The position numbers and the translations under genes were made by a program. This document shows positions 62,087 to 64,000 of a stretch of DNA of 64,000 bases, one piece after another (within the stretch, counting starts at the first letter, position 1; each line of letters begins with the position of its first letter). The stretch is from Saprospiraceae bacterium. GTDB lineage: Bacteria; Bacteroidota; Bacteroidia; Chitinophagales; Saprospiraceae. The stretch lies in assembly GCA_020630435.1 (NCBI GenBank), contig JAHDBJ010000013.1, positions 1 to 64,000 of the forward strand, written 5' to 3'. Under the pieces are notes generated by a model. The model was not told the DNA's origin. It was given only the letters and a program-made list of their open reading frames with translations, and ran no database searches.

Positions 62087-63574
62087 TCAAGTATAGTCCT
62101 TTGTTGTTCTAAGCGGTTTGGCGGATAGTTGATGATTATCAGGAAGATTAAAAATATTTAGTTTTTTCAATAATTTATCTTTTTCACTAGGCAGAAGGAG
62201 ATAGTCGCCAAAGTTTTTCTGCTCTTTATGTTCTAGCCATTGTTCAGTCTCATACATTTGTTGTAGAGCCTTATTGATGTTGGGTTCATCATAGGTTATA
62301 AAAGAAGTTTTAAGTAGTACACCCGCTCTTTTTGATAAAAGGATACCATTATTGTTTAAATTATAATCCTCTCGGATGTATTCGTATGCTTTTAGTATTC
62401 GCCAGAGTAAATAGAAAATACCTAAGGTGGCTACTATATTAATTAATATACCTCCAGTCAGTTGATTTGTTTCAAACATTGAAAAGGTCAAAAAAATCAT
62501 AATAGTCATAATGACTAAGAATGCGATCACTCCAATAAAACTAATTAAGAAACCTTTATATTTTCGATGTAGATCATGTAGTCGTTCATCTAAACTTTCT
62601 TGATGTGATCTGAAACTATCCAGTGAGAAAACATCACAAGGAGTCATTTCTTGGTAAGCTAAATAAGAGAGATAATTTGCATCAAATTTTAAATTGCGTT
62701 CCGCCCTTATGTTATAGTTTTTTTTATATAATTTTTCGATTTCAATATTGGCGATATGTATATACTTTCCCTCTGGAAATCTTCGTTTATAAGCTAAAAA
62801 GAGGAATAATTGTTTATTGTTAATGGCATCTTGCCAGATAAGTTCTTCGTCCTCTTCATAATTAATAATCTTATCCAAGGCTTCTTCTTGATGTGCTTTA
62901 AGAGGGGCAGCTTTTAAATAGTCAAAAGCAGTTTTAACCTGTGAGTTTTTACGAGCATTTTCCCAATGTTTTTTTTCTAAAAGTTGATGCCACAACTTTC
63001 GAGCTTGCCCTGAGTATATGGAGAAAGGATATTTTTTTATGAAATTTTCATAAGCTGGAATAGTATTCTTTTTCTGTGTGTTTTGCCATGCGCTTTGAAT
63101 AGTTTTTTTATGAATAGATATGACTTGAGAAAAAGGAACAAGTTCTTTTGATAATTGAAGGAAAATTTCAGAAGGATGGGCTTTAAATTTATTTAGAATT
63201 GGCTGTTTATTGGATGGTAGACTTTGTATTCTACTTAAATCGGTTTCGTCAATTCTACAAGGAGAAAGTAAAATAGGAATTAATCTAAGATTGCCCACAT
63301 GATGATGTCTTCGGATTCTATCAATACTAGGGTTGTTGACGAACTTTACATTCAAAAAATCTTGACTCACTAAGTATAATATCAAGTCATGTTGTAAAAT
63401 AACTTTATCAACAGAAGATTTACTGATATTGAAGTTTTCAATCTGATGATATTCGATATGATGAAAAATCGATTTTAATTTTAAGGCCTCTAGGTGAGGT
63501 TCAAGAGATACCTTATAAGTAATGTCTTTAATCGAATAAAAACAACAGATGGAGGTAGATTGATTACGAGCCAT
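62087..63574 (-). CDS. TIR-domain membrane protein with YPxxxYxxxA-type repeats
   Basis: 495 residues. Residues ~8-128 fit a bacterial TIR domain: SICCFYSIKD, LILYLVSQDFL, a RRHHHVGNLRLIPILLSPC core and LQ/IQSLP..KQPI. The catalytic Glu expected just before the Arg/His helix is missing (Ser83/Asp85 region), so NADase activity is doubtful. Residues ~160-285 carry tetratricopeptide-like helical repeats (AYENFIKKYPFSIYSGQA, FLAYKRRFPEGKYIHIA). Two transmembrane helices follow (341-366 and 374-394), then a ~100-residue cytoplasmic tail. It could be a scaffold or immune sensor; no defence partners adjoin it. metX lies 63 bp upstream on the same strand. Confidence 0.65.
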   Translation of the reverse strand: MARNQSTSICCFYSIKDITYKVSLEPHLEALKLKSIFHHIEYHQIENFNISKSSVDKVILQHDLILYLVSQDFLNVKFVNNPSIDRIRRHHHVGNLRLIPILLSPCRIDETDLSRIQSLPSNKQPILNKFKAHPSEIFLQLSKELVPFSQVISIHKKTIQSAWQNTQKKNTIPAYENFIKKYPFSIYSGQARKLWHQLLEKKHWENARKNSQVKTAFDYLKAAPLKAHQEEALDKIINYEEDEELIWQDAINNKQLFLFLAYKRRFPEGKYIHIANIEIEKLYKKNYNIRAERNLKFDANYLSYLAYQEMTPCDVFSLDSFRSHQESLDERLHDLHRKYKGFLISFIGVIAFLVIMTIMIFLTFSMFETNQLTGGILINIVATLGIFYLLWRILKAYEYIREDYNLNNNGILLSKRAGVLLKTSFITYDEPNINKALQQMYETEQWLEHKEQKNFGDYLLLPSEKDKLLKKLNIFNLPDNHQLSAKPLRTTKDYT

Positions 63575-63637
63575 AAATTCCGATAGATAGTCTTATAATT
63601 AGCTTTGGAGTAGATTAAACTAATTTAAATATAAAGA

Positions 63638-64000
63638 TTATTTTTCATAAAAGCTCGAAATGATATCAACTAATTTTTGAGTCTCTACCAAAAAACCATC
63701 ATGTCCATAATGAGATTGAATCGTTCGATGTTGTGCATTGGAAATGTGTTTACAAAGAAATTGCTGCTCATTTAGTGGGAAAAGTAAATCGGAGTCAATT
63801 CCAATAGTCAACGTTTTGGCTTTTATAAGATTCAAGGCAGCACTAAGACTTTTTCGTCCTCTTCCAACATTATGAGAATCCATAGCTTTGGATAACATAT
63901 AATAAGAGAAGGCATTGAATCGTTTAGCTAATTTTTCTCCTTGATACTTTTGGTAAGAAGAGGCTTTATAATCATCCAACTTACCCAAATTGTCTTCAGC
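63638..64000 (-). CDS. metX: Homoserine O-acetyltransferase, C-terminal part
   Basis: Alpha/beta-hydrolase-fold enzyme making O-acetylhomoserine for methionine synthesis. Only the last ~120 codons are in the window; the frame is open to the right edge and the start lies beyond. Diagnostic features: YQGEKLAKRF, AMDSHNVGRGR, TIGIDSDLLFP with the catalytic Asp, and SHYGHDGFL with the catalytic His. The nucleophile Ser is outside. It precedes the TIR protein gene by 63 bp. Confidence 0.9.
   Translation of the reverse strand, partial: AEDNLGKLDDYKASSYQKYQGEKLAKRFNAFSYYMLSKAMDSHNVGRGRKSLSAALNLIKAKTLTIGIDSDLLFPLNEQQFLCKHISNAQHRTIQSHYGHDGFLVETQKLVDIISSFYEK

Noticed and set aside
62087-64000. Defence island around the TIR protein
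   Set aside because: Neighbours are metX and a dihydrolipoamide acyltransferase; no nuclease, NAD-sensing, cyclase or other defence gene is visible.

Overview
The window looks like chromosome from a low-GC member of the Bacteroidota that has a type IX secretion system (T9SS). Four things point there. Several secreted proteins end in a C-terminal sorting-type module (animal-type haem peroxidase, sulfatase/YHYH protein, the 345-residue protein at 44148-45185). Sensor kinases are paired with LytTR regulators. Outer-membrane receptors of the beta-barrel/carboxypeptidase-like family are present. Several genes carry promoters of the phylum's TTG-N18..21-TAnnTTTG form. The class Saprospiria is possible, but that is only an impression. 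Most genes are single-copy housekeeping genes with intact motifs, and no phage, insertion sequence or CRISPR array was seen.

Layout. 1-90: 3' part of a tRNA-Cys and its terminator. 507-7650: RNA ligase RtcB, a small mechanosensitive-type channel, a DnaQ-like exonuclease, fumarylacetoacetase, a Crp/Fnr regulator and an OmpA protein with calcium-binding repeats. 7815-17316: an unusual methyltransferase, an ECF sigma factor with a combined membrane-anchor/outer-membrane-barrel partner, MtaB, RNase Y, NadC and a thiolase. 17329-25289: a DUF3999/DUF2339 pair, a Cys-rich lipoprotein, two glycosyltransferases and an M20 amidohydrolase. 25397-32107: two LytTR two-component systems around a secreted alpha/beta hydrolase, then a lipoprotein of the agmatine deiminase fold. 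32379-42066: a metalloprotease/propeller/beta-barrel protein, DAHP synthase, haem peroxidase, valyl-tRNA synthetase and endonuclease V. 42284-44049: a second ECF sigma/anti-sigma pair.

44148-56759 is the accessory-looking part. It holds T9SS-type secreted proteins, a 41-codon double-glycine leader peptide gene at 45331-45456, a 165-bp inverted-repeat element, a sulfatase fusion, a paralogous pair with GldM-like architecture, an amidohydrolase with TPR repeats bounded by a duplicated receptor gene tail, and a TonB-type receptor. 56984-64000 returns to regulators and core genes: a third LytTR system, TrpB, RecR, a dihydrolipoamide acyltransferase, a TIR-domain membrane protein and the truncated MetX.

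The most interesting non-coding structure is a 101-bp repeat present twice (22869-22969 and 57996-58096, opposite orientation). Both copies fill the gap between an upstream stop codon and a downstream ATG. Both fold into a hairpin, with one compensatory base-pair change between copies. The best candidate for an undescribed small product is the double-glycine peptide; no maturation or export genes are visible nearby. Several real gene starts were moved from a TTG to an internal ATG on promoter or signal-peptide grounds. Both ECF sigma genes appear truly to start with TTG.
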